A stretch of DNA of 64,000 nt from Conchocele bisecta (lineage: Eukaryota; Mollusca; Bivalvia; Lucinida; Thyasiridae), in the NCBI GenBank assembly GCA_029237695.1, contig JAQRGA010000040.1, forward strand, positions 620,001-684,000, read 5' to 3'. Shown piece after piece: positions 22,383 through 33,194 of the stretch (positions are counted from its first letter, which is position 1; every line of letters begins with the position of its first letter). The translations under genes were made by a program, and so were the position numbers. The notes below the pieces were generated by a model, which searched no databases, had not been told where the DNA came from, and saw only the letters and a list, made by a program, of their open reading frames with translations.

Positions 22383-22865
22383 AGTTGGCTGCGATCCCAG
22401 GTGGAAACGTCACAGTAACTGAGGGCGCCCCGACTATGTCCTGATGTATGCGGCCACCAATATAATGTAGATATCACCATGGTTACATTACAGACAGCGC
22501 CGTGGCCTCGATCCCAGAGGTGGAGAAAAGACAGTAACGGAGGGCGCCCCAACTACTGCCCTGACGTGTACGGCCACGAGTATAATGTTTACAGACAGGG
22601 CCGTGGCCTCGATCCCAGGTGGAAAAAAACACAGTAACTGAGGGCGCCCCGACTATGTCCTGATGTATGCGGCCACCAATATAATGTAGATATCACCGTG
22701 GTTACATTACAGACAGCGCAGAGGCCGCGATGCCTTGTGGAGAAAACACAGTAACAGAGGACGCCCCGAATATTGCCCTGATGTGTACGGCCATCAGCAT
22801 AATGTAGATCTCACCGTGGTTACATTACAGACAGGGCCGTGACCTCGATCCCTGTTGGAAAATTC
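22383..22865 (+). repeat. Second, shorter block of the Ig-exon-derived repeat (about 5 units)
   Basis: Units start around 22388, 22495, 22600, 22720 and 22830. They carry GGTGGAAA where the upstream array mostly has GGTAGAGAC; the intact exon also has GGTGGAAAC, so this block is closer to it at that site. Spacing is less regular (about 105-120 bp) and the last unit fades after GATCCCTGTTGGAAAA. Confidence 0.8.
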
Positions 22866-25800
22866 ACAAGGAGGTTGTAACTTTTCAATGCTCATAGATA
22901 CTGTCACGAATCGTAGCCGACTATTTTCTTTATCATCCATTAATTGTAACACGGGTCACATAGTCTAGAGCAGTAATCGAATATTCTAGTACAAGACGGT
23001 CGAATAGGTATTGGTGTGTGAAATATCGCCCGTGGAGTACACCGCTGGAGAGAATAGCGCTTTATCCGAAACAGCGCACGGACCACCAGTATTGGATTTT
23101 GTACTGGTCATATCTGAGTGATCTACACTGTTTATGCAGACTTGGATGCTAGCCTAATTACCTAGTAGGTCATACCTATTTATGACTGAAGTATTTCAGA
23201 CTAATTCACCAGATATCTCATGAGCTAGACTGACTGTCAGATCATTAGTCCACTTACGTAACATTGTAAGCCAAATGTGGGCACATAAGTTTTACATTGA
23301 CAAGCAGACTATATGGGGATAGTCATGCACTAGGGTGGGGGTATGTATTCGTTGTAGCACCATATACTACGAGTCGGACATTCAATTACATTCTTGTGCC
23401 ATTGGAGCGCAAGTTTTTCACTTGGAATTGGTGAGTACATATGTTGTTACTTTCTAATGCTGCCATTTAAGTCTGAATCTTTCCAAGACCGGCAATTCTA
23501 CGCAGTGTTATCGTATCCTCGATAATACTGCACTATTTAATTTACCCCGTTATTTGGCCCCGTTTCGACCAAACGCTTGGTCAATAAAAGCCGTATGGCA
23601 TGTATCCGCTGATGTAGATTATCTCCCTTAATCAAATACTATTGATTCATTAATTCGTCGTGTTTACGTGTACATGATAACGATTACAGGACTGGCATGT
23701 GGGAGCATTCCGTGAGTATTGTAATGGCATATTATTCTCATGTGTTTTTGTTGCATGCCACGCATTTTATGTTACGATTCAATCCAATATCAGTCTGCGC
23801 CCTGTACAATACATGAGAATATTGCCAATTTTAAACATGTCACAATTGTAACGTGAATTTTCTGGACGACTTTCATTACTCTATGGGGAAACACATGTTA
23901 ACTCCTAACCCAGTCGTCTGTACATGTAAATGCTATTGCGACCAGGATGGGCCAGATCAGACAGTTCTGCTCTAAGTGGACTGATTTATACATCAGTAAG
24001 CTGCAATAAGGACATGATGTGAAGTATAATTTGTTTCAATCACTGATGCTTTGGGTCAGCCTGTGGTATCCTACAGTCTGATTAGAGTATACAGTGTTTA
24101 TTATTAGTAATGTAATGTAATGTAATACTGTGAGTCTGCACAGGAGAATACTTGGCACAGTTGCTCTTTATTAAGTTAGCGCAGTTGGCCACGGGCAGTC
24201 TGATCAAGGTAAGGCCTGTCGCAATCAAATGTTTGTTTACTAATGGTAAATAACTATGAATGACGTCTGTATTCACATGTACGGCTGTGAAGAGATATAT
24301 CGTTGGGTACACTAGATATAGTGGCTGTTCATTAATGTGTTATATCGCATTTTCCGACTTATTAATTTCATCAGCCCCCTTCTTCCAAATAGTGAAAATA
24401 TCATTGTGTACATTGCAATTTATCATGTTTCATCATTGTAATATATGATGATGTTTAGTATTGCCATGTAATCAGGATATTTATTTCATGTGCACTACTG
24501 TGACTATTATTGAGACTATAACATGTTACATTCTGGTAACAACACCGTTGGTGTTTTGTCGTCCCAGCCAGTACACCAGCCAGTACACCAGCCAGGCAGC
24601 CAGCCAGTCAGCAACGAGCGACGACACGTCCCTACTTTGTGTCTGCGTAAATTCAGTACGCAACACAGATTTATTTACTTATTCTGGAGTCCACGACACC
24701 GTGTGTTAGCGGGGACTCTGCTCCGCGTGGACCAAGGGTGTAATCGAGTGGGGCATATTCCGGTGACGTCATTCCGTCAAAGGACGTGATGAATCGATAA
24801 GGACGTTCACCGATGCGTTATGGACCCCATCCGCCCAAGTAGGCTCTATATCTCATAAGTACCAGTAACTTTACGACGTTATTATAACGTCACTCCCATC
24901 ATGGCGGAAGCCGGAGTTGTTTAGCTGATCTCTAACATTGGATATTGATCCAGATCATGATGACGTTTACTTTTGACTTTACCTACCTGTTCCATAATGG
25001 TGGATGTGCTTTGGTTGTGCAAGGGCCTGTGGCGGTGGCTGCTAGGGGACGTTGTCCGTACTGACATATTCATCTATTGTTTGTGTTTATTATTTATGTA
25101 AATATATCATACTTGTAAAAATATACCTTGTTGTCTCTGTCCACAACGTGCTTGGTGTTCCGTCCCTTCAGTAGACTAGCTCGGTGTCACCCTGGTATGA
25201 CAGATACACGTTTTATATTTTGTAACATACATCTTCAATTTGTATATGGGGATAAATGTACACATGCTGGCTCACTCCGAATATGTACTGGGTCACTCGG
25301 ACATAGAATTTCTACATAATTGATTATTGAAATGGTATAGTCATAAGCAGGTGGCACATTTTGACGTTGCATCATCGACATATCCATGAAGCCTCGTCAC
25401 TATTGTGTTCATATACATTAATACAACTTATAACCATATGTACCAACATAATAAACACATTGTTAATACATGTTTGATTATGGTATTAGGTAATAGGTAG
25501 ATACACTAGACTTCAATGATAATTGCTTCATGAGAGTGATGTGATATATGAATATAACATATGTAAATATTGTCTTGTTAATGTATACTGCATGGAGCAT
25601 TGTCTTGCCATCTCCCCCAACTTTGTATGCACAAGCCATCGTACAATTTCACCACTTCTGCGTTTGACACATACAGCAAACACTATGACAGTAAAGCAAA
25701 TACAATTTGGTGCAATACATAACAGACAGATATGACTACGGCAAGCTATGAATATACCAGCGAATTATACAAAATACGAGATATCTGAGCATTTCTTCCA

Positions 25801-26330
25801 TCAATCTGACAAATGTTGATGTGTAAAATTTTCAATCTGATGCACAGCCTATGTTAGTGTACACGTTGCCCATAGGTAAAGCCATATGTATTTGCATAGT
25901 AGGTGAGTAGACACCAAGTACAATAAAATCAAGTCTTATGTAGTCGATGGGGTAGAGTGACTGATATAAATACCGTAGGTAGTGAGTTTGAATCTTAGTT
26001 GTTCATACATATATACACATATATTTTGACTTGTTTATATTTTATTTATATTGTATTTATATTTATTGTGTATGTACATTGTTGCTTATACAAATTACAT
26101 TAACTAAGCAAGAGATAGATTAATTGTAGAACGTTAGTCTTAAGTTTGAAGAAAACTAATAACTAAATGCACAGTTCATATGTGTGTACATGAAGAATCT
26201 GGAGTATGTTTTCGCCGATCATGTCACATTGAGGTCATACAGAATAAATGATAACCCTCGCCGTTTCACTTACTCCCTTCTCCAGCAAGCAGTCATAAAA
26301 ATAATGGAATGATATCGACAAAAGTAATGC
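22866..26330. other. 3.5 kb with no gene seen
   Basis: I find no supported exon. Short low-complexity pieces are present: four GTAAT units at 24107-24126, and a CCAGCCAGTACA-type repeat near 24568-24610. A weak tRNA-B-box-like GAGTTTGAATC lies near 25985. The next Ig exon may lie outside the window. Confidence 0.45.
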
Positions 26331-26335
26331 GTTTT

Positions 26336-26428
26336 GTGAGGTTCGAACTCTCGACCAGATAAAATGAACAAAAGTTCTGCAAACGTATGGATATTCTCCC
26401 GCTTCGATACCACTGAGGCACACTACAT
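26336..26428 (-). repeat. tRNA-like sequence, probably a SINE head
   Basis: On the minus strand a box-A-like TGCCTCAGTGGTAT is followed about 55 bases later by GAGTTCGAACCTC, a good box-B/T-arm sequence. The spacer is too long and unstructured for a working tRNA unless it holds an intron. A tRNA-derived SINE or pseudogene is the simplest reading. Confidence 0.45.
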
Positions 26429-26429
26429 G

Positions 26430-27189
26430 TCTATTTTGCGTACCAAGACACACTATTATATTGACATGCATGCACGTGTACTTAAGTTTAGTATGTAGTT
26501 ATTCTACACGAAAACGAGGCTATGCTATGATAATACACCTGACATACCTATATTTGGACTCATCGATTGACCTCCAGCAACTTATTATCGTCTGTCATTT
26601 ATATGTGCTGTGTGGTTGTCCAGGTGAAAGTGATACACTGTGCGATTTTCTGTGTATGAGGGCAATTATAATGGTTGTTCATTTTGTTAAAAACACGGGC
26701 ACAAACCTGTCCAGAAAACTGACATATTTTAAAGTTTGGTGTAATATAATGTATAGGAGTCCGTTCTCCTGGCTTTTCTACATGTGATTAGCTACATTAT
26801 ATCATGTTCTACTTCACATTTTGAGTTCTTTGTCAAATGGCAGAACAGATGAAACTGGCTGATGGCTGGAACACACAAAGATGTCCGACTTTGCCACTCC
26901 ATGTGCCGTATAGGATACAGTAATGAGGCAGTATTCACATATATGTTATATATATATATACTCCATCACGTTTACTAAGCAATTATCTTTTAATCAAACG
27001 AGGATCAGGTATAGAACGGGTCATGAAGCCTGTGCGACTTATTACAAACCATACATATTAGTTCATGCTTGAACTTAAATTCTGACATGAACTTGTTTCA
27101 GATTGGTATACCAAACAAAATTGCATTTCTGTCTTCAATTTTCTTGTCAAACCAATTGCGAGATATTTCAAGTATGCTACTCAGTGATC
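26430..27189. repeat. Diverged dispersed repeat, related to 53660-53830
   Basis: 26808-26960 and 53680-53815 share an ordered set of matches: GTTCTACTT, GTTCTTTGTCAAA, GATGAAACTGGCT/GGTGAAACTGGCT, GGATACAGTAA/GGACACAGTAA and CACATATATGT. This indicates one repeat family in the same orientation. The rest of the interval shows nothing I recognise. Confidence 0.45.
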
Positions 27190-27278
27190 AGTATGCACCT
27201 CTAGACGCATAGTGCCCGCCACAGAATGGTGAGGGGGGCATATAGTGTTACCGGCGTCTGTACGTCCGTCCAGAAACA

Positions 27279-27640
27279 TTAACGCTCAGGTAAATGGCTT
27301 ATAATTTATGTTACCTTGTTCGGATCTGCTTCACATTTCACACACACATTGCTTCAATGGTCATTTACCGCTCTGTGATAAATCCACATTCGTCCCGCCC
27401 CCGCTAAGCCCAGGGTCAAGGTCACAGACAGGTGCATTCGAAACCTTAACGCTCGAGTAAATGGCTTATCATGTATGTTTCCTTGCTCGGATCTGCTTCA
27501 CATTTCACACACACATTTATCCAATGGACCTCTACCGCCCTGTGACAAATCCACATTCATCCCGCCCCAACTTAGCCCAGGGTCAAGGTCACAGACTTGG
27601 TGCGTTCGAAACCTTAACGCTCGGGTAAATGGCTTATAAT
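27279..27640. repeat. Tandem repeat, about 160-168 bp unit, two units plus
   Basis: TTAACGCTC..GTAAATGGCTTAT starts units at about 27289, 27446 and 27614. Each carries CACATTTCACACACACATT and AGGGTCAAGGTCACAGAC. It parallels the array at 33195-35845 (TTAACGTTGGGGTAAATG and AAGGTCAAGGTCACAAAC), so both are subfamilies of one repeat. It ends with GGGGGCATCATGTGCCGAC, and a variant of this end recurs near 47683. Confidence 0.7.
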
Positions 27641-28146
27641 TTAAATATGCCTCGTTTTTTTTGGCTGCTAGCGGGGGCATCATGTGCCGACAGGCCACAT
27701 TTCTATTTTATTATGCCATAAAATAGAATTACATGTATATCTTCGATCTTTTCTCATTAATATGACATTGAGCCACCTTGAGCACATAAAACGTTAAACA
27801 CACATTGGTGACGTCATAATTTTGACGAAATTACATGTTAGTAATATGCATATCCATATGTGCATTTATTATTACGAAACAAATACATATTACTCTGTGT
27901 GGAATTGTGCTGCTTTGACCAACCACTGGTTGATATAGTAAGGCCATAGCAAGTTCTTCCTCTGTTAGGCGTCCGCGTGCGGGTAGAATTTGAGAGTGGT
28001 TCTATGAAAAAACAAACAAACAAACCGTGTATGCTAGTTTACACTTTACTGGTGAAGTAATATGAAAATTGATTTGGGACTTGTCTAAGTTTTAAATCCG
28101 TTCATGAATTTACACTTAATAAGTTTTCTTATTATTTAGCGGAAAC

Positions 28147-28222
28147 TTAAATTTATGTTAAAAACTTCATCAACCCTTTGCACTCTGCAAAGGGTTGAGG
28201 ACTTTTTTAACCTAAATTTACA
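28147..28222. repeat. Long imperfect hairpin with a perfect 12 bp core
   Basis: CAACCCTTTGCA (28171-28182), a CTC loop and TGCAAAGGGTTG (28186-28197) form a perfect stem. Pairing continues with a few mismatches through AAATTTATGTTAAAAA on the left and TTTTTTAACCTAAATTT on the right. It is probably a small foldback element. Confidence 0.7.
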
Positions 28223-28647
28223 TTCGTTTTTTTTTTCTAAGCCTTGTTTGTTTTTACTGGATACTTAAGTAGATTTTGGCTATCCAGGTGGACGCTTAAC
28301 AGAGAAAAATAATGTCATCATTACGCAAACACGTCTTATTTGGAATTAATAAATCTGTGAACTACTTTCGGCAAGGGAGATAATCAATATCACGCGAACT
28401 ATTTTCATACGAGCCAAGCGGATTGTTCTGTTTATTAGTATATATAGTTTTAATCTATCTCCTGTGATATATAATGATACATTACTTCGATATGTTATGG
28501 GTAACAATACATGTTATTACAATAGCGTATCTCTGTAACGGTATCGTTGTAGATGGAGTTGCAAAATAATTTAATAATTATTACGTTCAAATGGTTGCGT
28601 AATACTGATAGCACTTATGTATAAATATAATCGTCGTAAATGGCGCC

Positions 28648-28728
28648 ATAGTCGCGGGGTTAAGGTTGCCGACTTCTATGATTTAATTATCGATTCCCAA
28701 AAGGGTCGGGGGTTCAAACCTCGACATG
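28648..28728 (+). repeat. Weak tRNA-like sequence
   Basis: GGGGTTAAGGTTGCCGAC resembles a class II tRNA D-arm region, and GGGGGTTCAAACCTCGAC a T arm. A small CCCAAAAGGG hairpin sits where a long variable arm would be. The anticodon stem does not pair well, so this is at best a pseudogene or SINE head. Confidence 0.3.
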
Positions 28729-29093
28729 GTATATATTTTTTTTCTCCATTTATATTATTTGTGTGATTTTAATATATTCGCTCTTTTATAATTTTAATAA
28801 AAATAGCTATAAATATGTTTTTTTTAAGTTTGAGGTACTGTCTATACCATATATACCGTATACTGTTACTGTCCCAAAATCTTTTTTTTTGGCTGTCACA
28901 ATTAATTAATTTTCGGACAGCAAACATTTTTTTTTATGAATTTGAAATAATGATTGTCCTCCATCTGATCACAACACTGTTGGAACTGCGCATGTGGCTA
29001 CCACGACCAGAATTCACTGGCCGCAAACACAGTAGAATTTGGCGTCTATGTATTAAATTATTATTTTTTATTTTATTTGAATTCGGCGTGAGC

Positions 29094-29325
29094 GCTGAAT
29101 TTTGTGTCAACACCATTTACAGAAAATATTGGTGATTTTCTCAACGAATATCGGAGAAATGCGGCTATATATTTTGTGTCAATTTTCAACACCATTTACG
29201 GAAAAAAAATATTGATTTTTTAAAACAATATCGGCACAACTAAATACGGTGATAGAATTTTTGTCGACTTTTCAACACCATTTACGGAAATTATTACTGA
29301 TTTTCTAAAAACAATATCGGCGAAG
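29094..29325. repeat. Three diverged ~85 bp tandem units
   Basis: Each unit has a TTTTGTGTC-like start, CAACACCATTTACGGAAA, GATTTTCT/GATTTTTT and CAATATCGGC. Units begin near 29097, 29175 and 29258. Confidence 0.65.
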
Positions 29326-30424
29326 GTGTACTGAACTACTTTTTTTAAATAACCAGCCGTCTAATAGATATGTGTATAACCGAGAGTATATCGTTAATTG
29401 TCATGTTGTCTCCGACAGTGAGGTGTTGCGGCACACATCAAAACGACACGTCAATTTCGAAACATTGCCTAAGGGTCAGTCAACATTTACAGCTGTGTGG
29501 TGTCATCAGATCAACACCTCGTCACACACGACTGCTCATTATCGATTTTTGTCCACACAAAGCGACGTGTATTTACAACACAACATTAAGACCAGATCAG
29601 TACGTTAACTCGCTACAGAAATCCGTACGCGGACGAATAAAACAAATATTTTGTTATAAATATCACATATAGCGAAACAGCGGTAGCATCTACTGTTTTA
29701 ATAATATGCATACATATTGTAAGTAATGTTTAATAGTGATATACTTATGAATAATATACGATACTATGGTTTATACTCCAGCACTATGTTTTAAGGCTGT
29801 GTGATTTGCCTCAATATAAGCTGGATTAATTAATACTTATATTCATGCGCTTCATGAGAACATCAATACATTTAAAATATACAAATATTACTTAAAGGGG
29901 TACCGATATGATACATTTTAATAATATAAATATTGAAAATACACATTACAATCGCTTACAACATAAGTTATTGATCGAAAATAGTCACTGCATCGTGACC
30001 TATTTGACCGCATTACCTATTGCGCGGGTACCTCATCATACCCCCTGTTTACATAGGTAACTGGGTGTATAGTGAGGTACGCTCGCTAATACAATGTTTG
30101 CGTAATGATGGCCGAACGTTATTTCATGCGTATAGTATGTATATTTCACGAAACTTGTAGAACATCTTTGATACACCTCTGTTAACTTTGAGCCAAGAAA
30201 TCAATCGATCTCTCAAAATGCAAAATATACATTTTCTGTATCAGAACCGGCACAAATTATTGCACCGGTCATTATACAAAAAAATGTGTTTAAGCAAGTA
30301 GCGTCTCATCAGGAAACAGGTACATTTTTCAACATGAAGCAGCTTACGCCCGCGCTGTGTGCAGCACCAGTGTACCAGTACCGGTGTAATTTATTGTGCA
30401 TCAGTTGTCAATATATTCTTTTAA

Positions 30425-30657
30425 CCCTTAGACCGCTACCCACAACAATTATCGTCTGCTGCTGCTTTTATATATTGACTTATTTCTCAATAAAAACATG
30501 TATTGACAGCACTTCAGAATCATTTCCAAAGTGCTATTAAAGCATGTTGTAAATTATTTTGAAGTGCTGTCAAAGCATGTTTTTGATGATAAAAATAAAA
30601 TGGAAAATAGAAAATAAACAGTAGACGACAAAGAAAATTAAGATAGCGGTGTAAGCG
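30425..30657. mobile_element. MITE with TTAA target duplication
   Basis: The 233 bp element starts CCCTTAGACCGCTA and ends TAGCGGTGTAAGCG, imperfect inverted ends, with TTAA on both sides (30421-30424 and 30658-30661). The inside folds on itself (AAAACATGTATTGACAGCAC against GTGCTGTCAAAGCATG). TTAA duplications are typical of piggyBac- or Kolobok-derived MITEs. There is no coding capacity. Confidence 0.75.
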
Positions 30658-30814
30658 TTAATACAATCCAATTCAAGACATCCCAGCACCTTATCCATTG
30701 TTTTATTTGTATCTCATTGATAGTTACATAAGTATGCTTATCACATTCTAGTTTTTAGGCACATTGACATGTACAATGTCATAATAATTATTTTATTTTT
30801 TACTCAGGTCCCGG

Positions 30815-31056
30815 GGGCCCGTTTCACTAAATTTCGTATAACTAAAATGTTTGTAAGTTCAAATTTAGGATCGTCTGGAAATTTCAATTGATGGATGTAC
30901 ATGTATTGAGTTTAGGCTGCATATGCAGCCTATGCTCAATAAATGTAAATCAAATAAGTATTTACAAGAAAACATTGTAAATGTCAAATTTACAGACTAT
31001 CATAATTTTGCACATACGAACATTTTAATCATACGAAGTGTAGGGAAACGGGCCCC
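30815..31056. mobile_element. Hairpin MITE with GGGCCCGTTTCACTAAA ends
   Basis: The left arm carries CCCGTTTCACTAAATTTCG and TAACTAAAATGTTTGTAAG; the right arm is the complement, ending AGGGAAACGGGCCCC. The centre is a palindrome around GGCTGCATATGCAGCC. The element can fold into one ~115 bp hairpin. A second copy lies at 31580 and a half copy near 1745-1858. Confidence 0.8.
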
Positions 31057-31579
31057 TGTGTTGTATAACTGCTTGCCCCTGTCTGTCCCTTGCGGATCAT
31101 AACCGATTGTTTATGCCTAACACATTACTGCATGAGCCTTGACCATTGTGGATCCTAACACATGTAACTGAGTGCATGTACAGACCTGTGTATTATGTGA
31201 GTCATTGGCATCGAGTAGAGTAGTACTGATGTAAAACCATATGACTGCTATTTCACGCTTGTAATGATCACCGTGTTCCAGCCGTTAACACTACGAGTCT
31301 GACAACACCAAATGTAGCAGTTTTAATGTTCTAGTTAGACTCAACATTGTGTAGAGAAATGCCAGAGCTTCCAAATGCAACAAAATATGTATATACAATA
31401 TTGTTCTACATACTGTTCAGACTAACTAGAGATGTAGAGCTAGATGCTAGATGTAGTATTGTCAGACTCATGGTGTTAATGACTGGAACGTGGTCATCAA
31501 TAAAAGGAAGTATCCACAGTTGTGTTTACCTTACAACTCATTGGCGCCGCCATGATGCCAAACTAAAACAAGAGACCAT
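31057..31579. other. Spacer between two MITE copies, no gene seen
   Basis: No domain-bearing frame and no repeat that I can identify, apart from the MITE borders on each side. Confidence 0.4.
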
Positions 31580-31823
31580 GGGCCCGTTTCACTAAACTTT
31601 GTACGACTAAAATGTTCGTAAGTGCAAATTTAGGACCGTCTGAAAATTTCAATTGATGGATTTAAATTTATTGAGCATGGGCTGCATATGCAGCCTCTAT
31701 GTTCAATAAATGTAAATCCAATAATTGTTTAAAAGAAAACATTGTTAACGTTCAATTTACAGACTATCATAAGTTTGCACTTAAGAACATTTTAGTAAAT
31801 CAATGTTTAGTGAAACGGCCCCC
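31580..31823. mobile_element. Second copy of the GGGCCCGTTTCACTAAA hairpin MITE
   Basis: Same orientation as the copy at 30815 and clearly related over its whole length, including the central GGGCTGCATATGCAGCC. CATG occurs immediately outside each end (CCATG before GGCCCG and CATG after GGCCCC), a possible 4 bp target duplication. Confidence 0.8.
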
Positions 31824-32906
31824 ATGTGATTCCCCACCATGTTTAATGTCAGCTGGGAATTATAAGTGATTATATGTTGTGCCATAGTATTTGCTGTACG
31901 TGTTAAATGCTCCAAGTGGTGAAACTGTTCGATAGCTTGTACAAACTAAAATGGCGGAGATGGCAACTCAATGCTCTGTGTAATATACTCTTAAGAAGAA
32001 CAGGATCAGATATACTTTATATAGATATTCAGTCACATGTATGATTCTTCTACTGTACATTTGAAACAAAAGGTGATATAAAGTCAGTCCTTAACAATGC
32101 ACATATGAACATGCATAAAATATAAGAACTTATTTTACATAAATCTATGTTAAACAGTTTTTTTTCCTGACAACTGTGATTTTGCACTTACAACCATATA
32201 ATACTAGACCATCGAATTGGCCATGGTTCTATATCCTCCTGAACTTCTAGGCTAGAGACAAACAGCACCATGTCGGTCGGGATATCCTCCTCCAACCGAC
32301 GGCCACTAATGACGCAAGGCAGAAGTTCAGGTAACTGCGTAGATCTCGCACTCTCGTCTTCCACGATGTTTGTCGACTAACAGTGGCACTAGAGCTAATC
32401 TTAATCTAGGTTGTGTATTAGGGCTTATCCGGTTGTTTGACTCTTTACATGCTAGCGGTAAAAGTAACAGCCAGCAAATTGGAAGTATTTTTACTATATC
32501 TCTTTGTAAATATGTCTTGGAATTTCGTTAGATTGTATTCTAATGAAATTCCAAGACATATTCATGATATATACCGGGTGAATCAAAATTTTATGAATTG
32601 TCATCTGCTACTTTTGAACCATTTATAGACTCAATTATAATAAAAGTCAAAGATATCTCATGATATTTAAAGGGAGAAATAAAATTTAATGTATTGTTGT
32701 CTGCTATTTTTTTAACTATTTATAGCCCACAAGTTTCCCAGCATGCAAAGAGTTAGCCAATGGTAGACTGATCAGCTGGAACACACGAGTGTAGTCTGCT
32801 CTTGAGCTACACTGGCCATAATTGTGTTCGGGGAAGCATTCTGTACATGTATGCCTGTATCAAAAACATTATTTACCCACACAGAGCTCAAGATAAGCTT
32901 TGTGTC
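31824..32906. other. No gene seen; contains a near-perfect short hairpin
   Basis: No supported exon. The one notable object is the hairpin at 32510-32561. Confidence 0.45.
32510..32561 (+). repeat. 23 bp hairpin with a 6-base loop
   Basis: The arm 32510-32532 pairs with 32539-32561 across all 23 positions, one of them a G-T pair; the loop is TTGTAT. The arms contain TGTCTTGGAATTTC and GAAATTCCAAGACA. No extension of the stem outside is evident. It could be the core of a tiny foldback repeat or, less likely, a small-RNA precursor; no expression evidence is available. Confidence 0.75.
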
Positions 32907-32910
32907 TTAA

Positions 32911-33154
32911 CCCTTACACCGTTGTCTTAATTGTGTGTTGTCTGTTGTTTATTTTCTATTTTCCATTGTTATAATCAAAAACATGCATTTACAGCACATT
33001 ATAATAATTTACAACATGCTTTGACAGCACTTTAGAATTATTTCCATTTAAAATGATTCTGAAGTGCTCTCAAAACATGTTTTTATTGAGAAATAAGGCA
33101 ATATAATCAAGCAACAGCAGACGACAATTGTTGTGTGTAGTAGTCTAAGGATAA
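32911..33154. mobile_element. Second copy of the CCCTTAGACCGC MITE
   Basis: Starts CCCTTACACCG after TTAA (32907-32910) and ends near TAGTCTAAGGATAA; the right border is degraded. The interior shares AAAACATG..TTGACAGCACTT and the GCAGACGACAA motif with 30425-30657. It lies in the opposite orientation relative to internal asymmetries. Confidence 0.65.
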
Positions 33155-33194
33155 AGGGTATTGTACTCCCTGATTCCAAAGTCAATGCATATTT

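Larger units (their letters stand above)
27706..30418. other. 2.7 kb with no gene seen
   Basis: AT-rich DNA with many homopolymer runs. The open frames in it (for example 29370-29672) show no domain or codon structure that I can support. It contains a hairpin (28147-28222), a possible tRNA-like sequence (28648-28728) and a short tandem repeat (29094-29325). Confidence 0.45.

Noticed and set aside
19275..22865. CRISPR-like regular repeats and spacers
   Set aside because: The units are ~117 bp tandem copies of exon sequence with no unique spacers of fixed length, in animal DNA.
23341..24790. Possible further Ig exons after 22144
   Set aside because: I looked for Cys...Trp...DxGxYxC patterns with phase-1 borders on the plus strand and found none that I could defend.
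29370..29672. 100-residue open frame
   Set aside because: No domain, no repeat support, and no splice or codon pattern distinguishing it from random AT-rich DNA.
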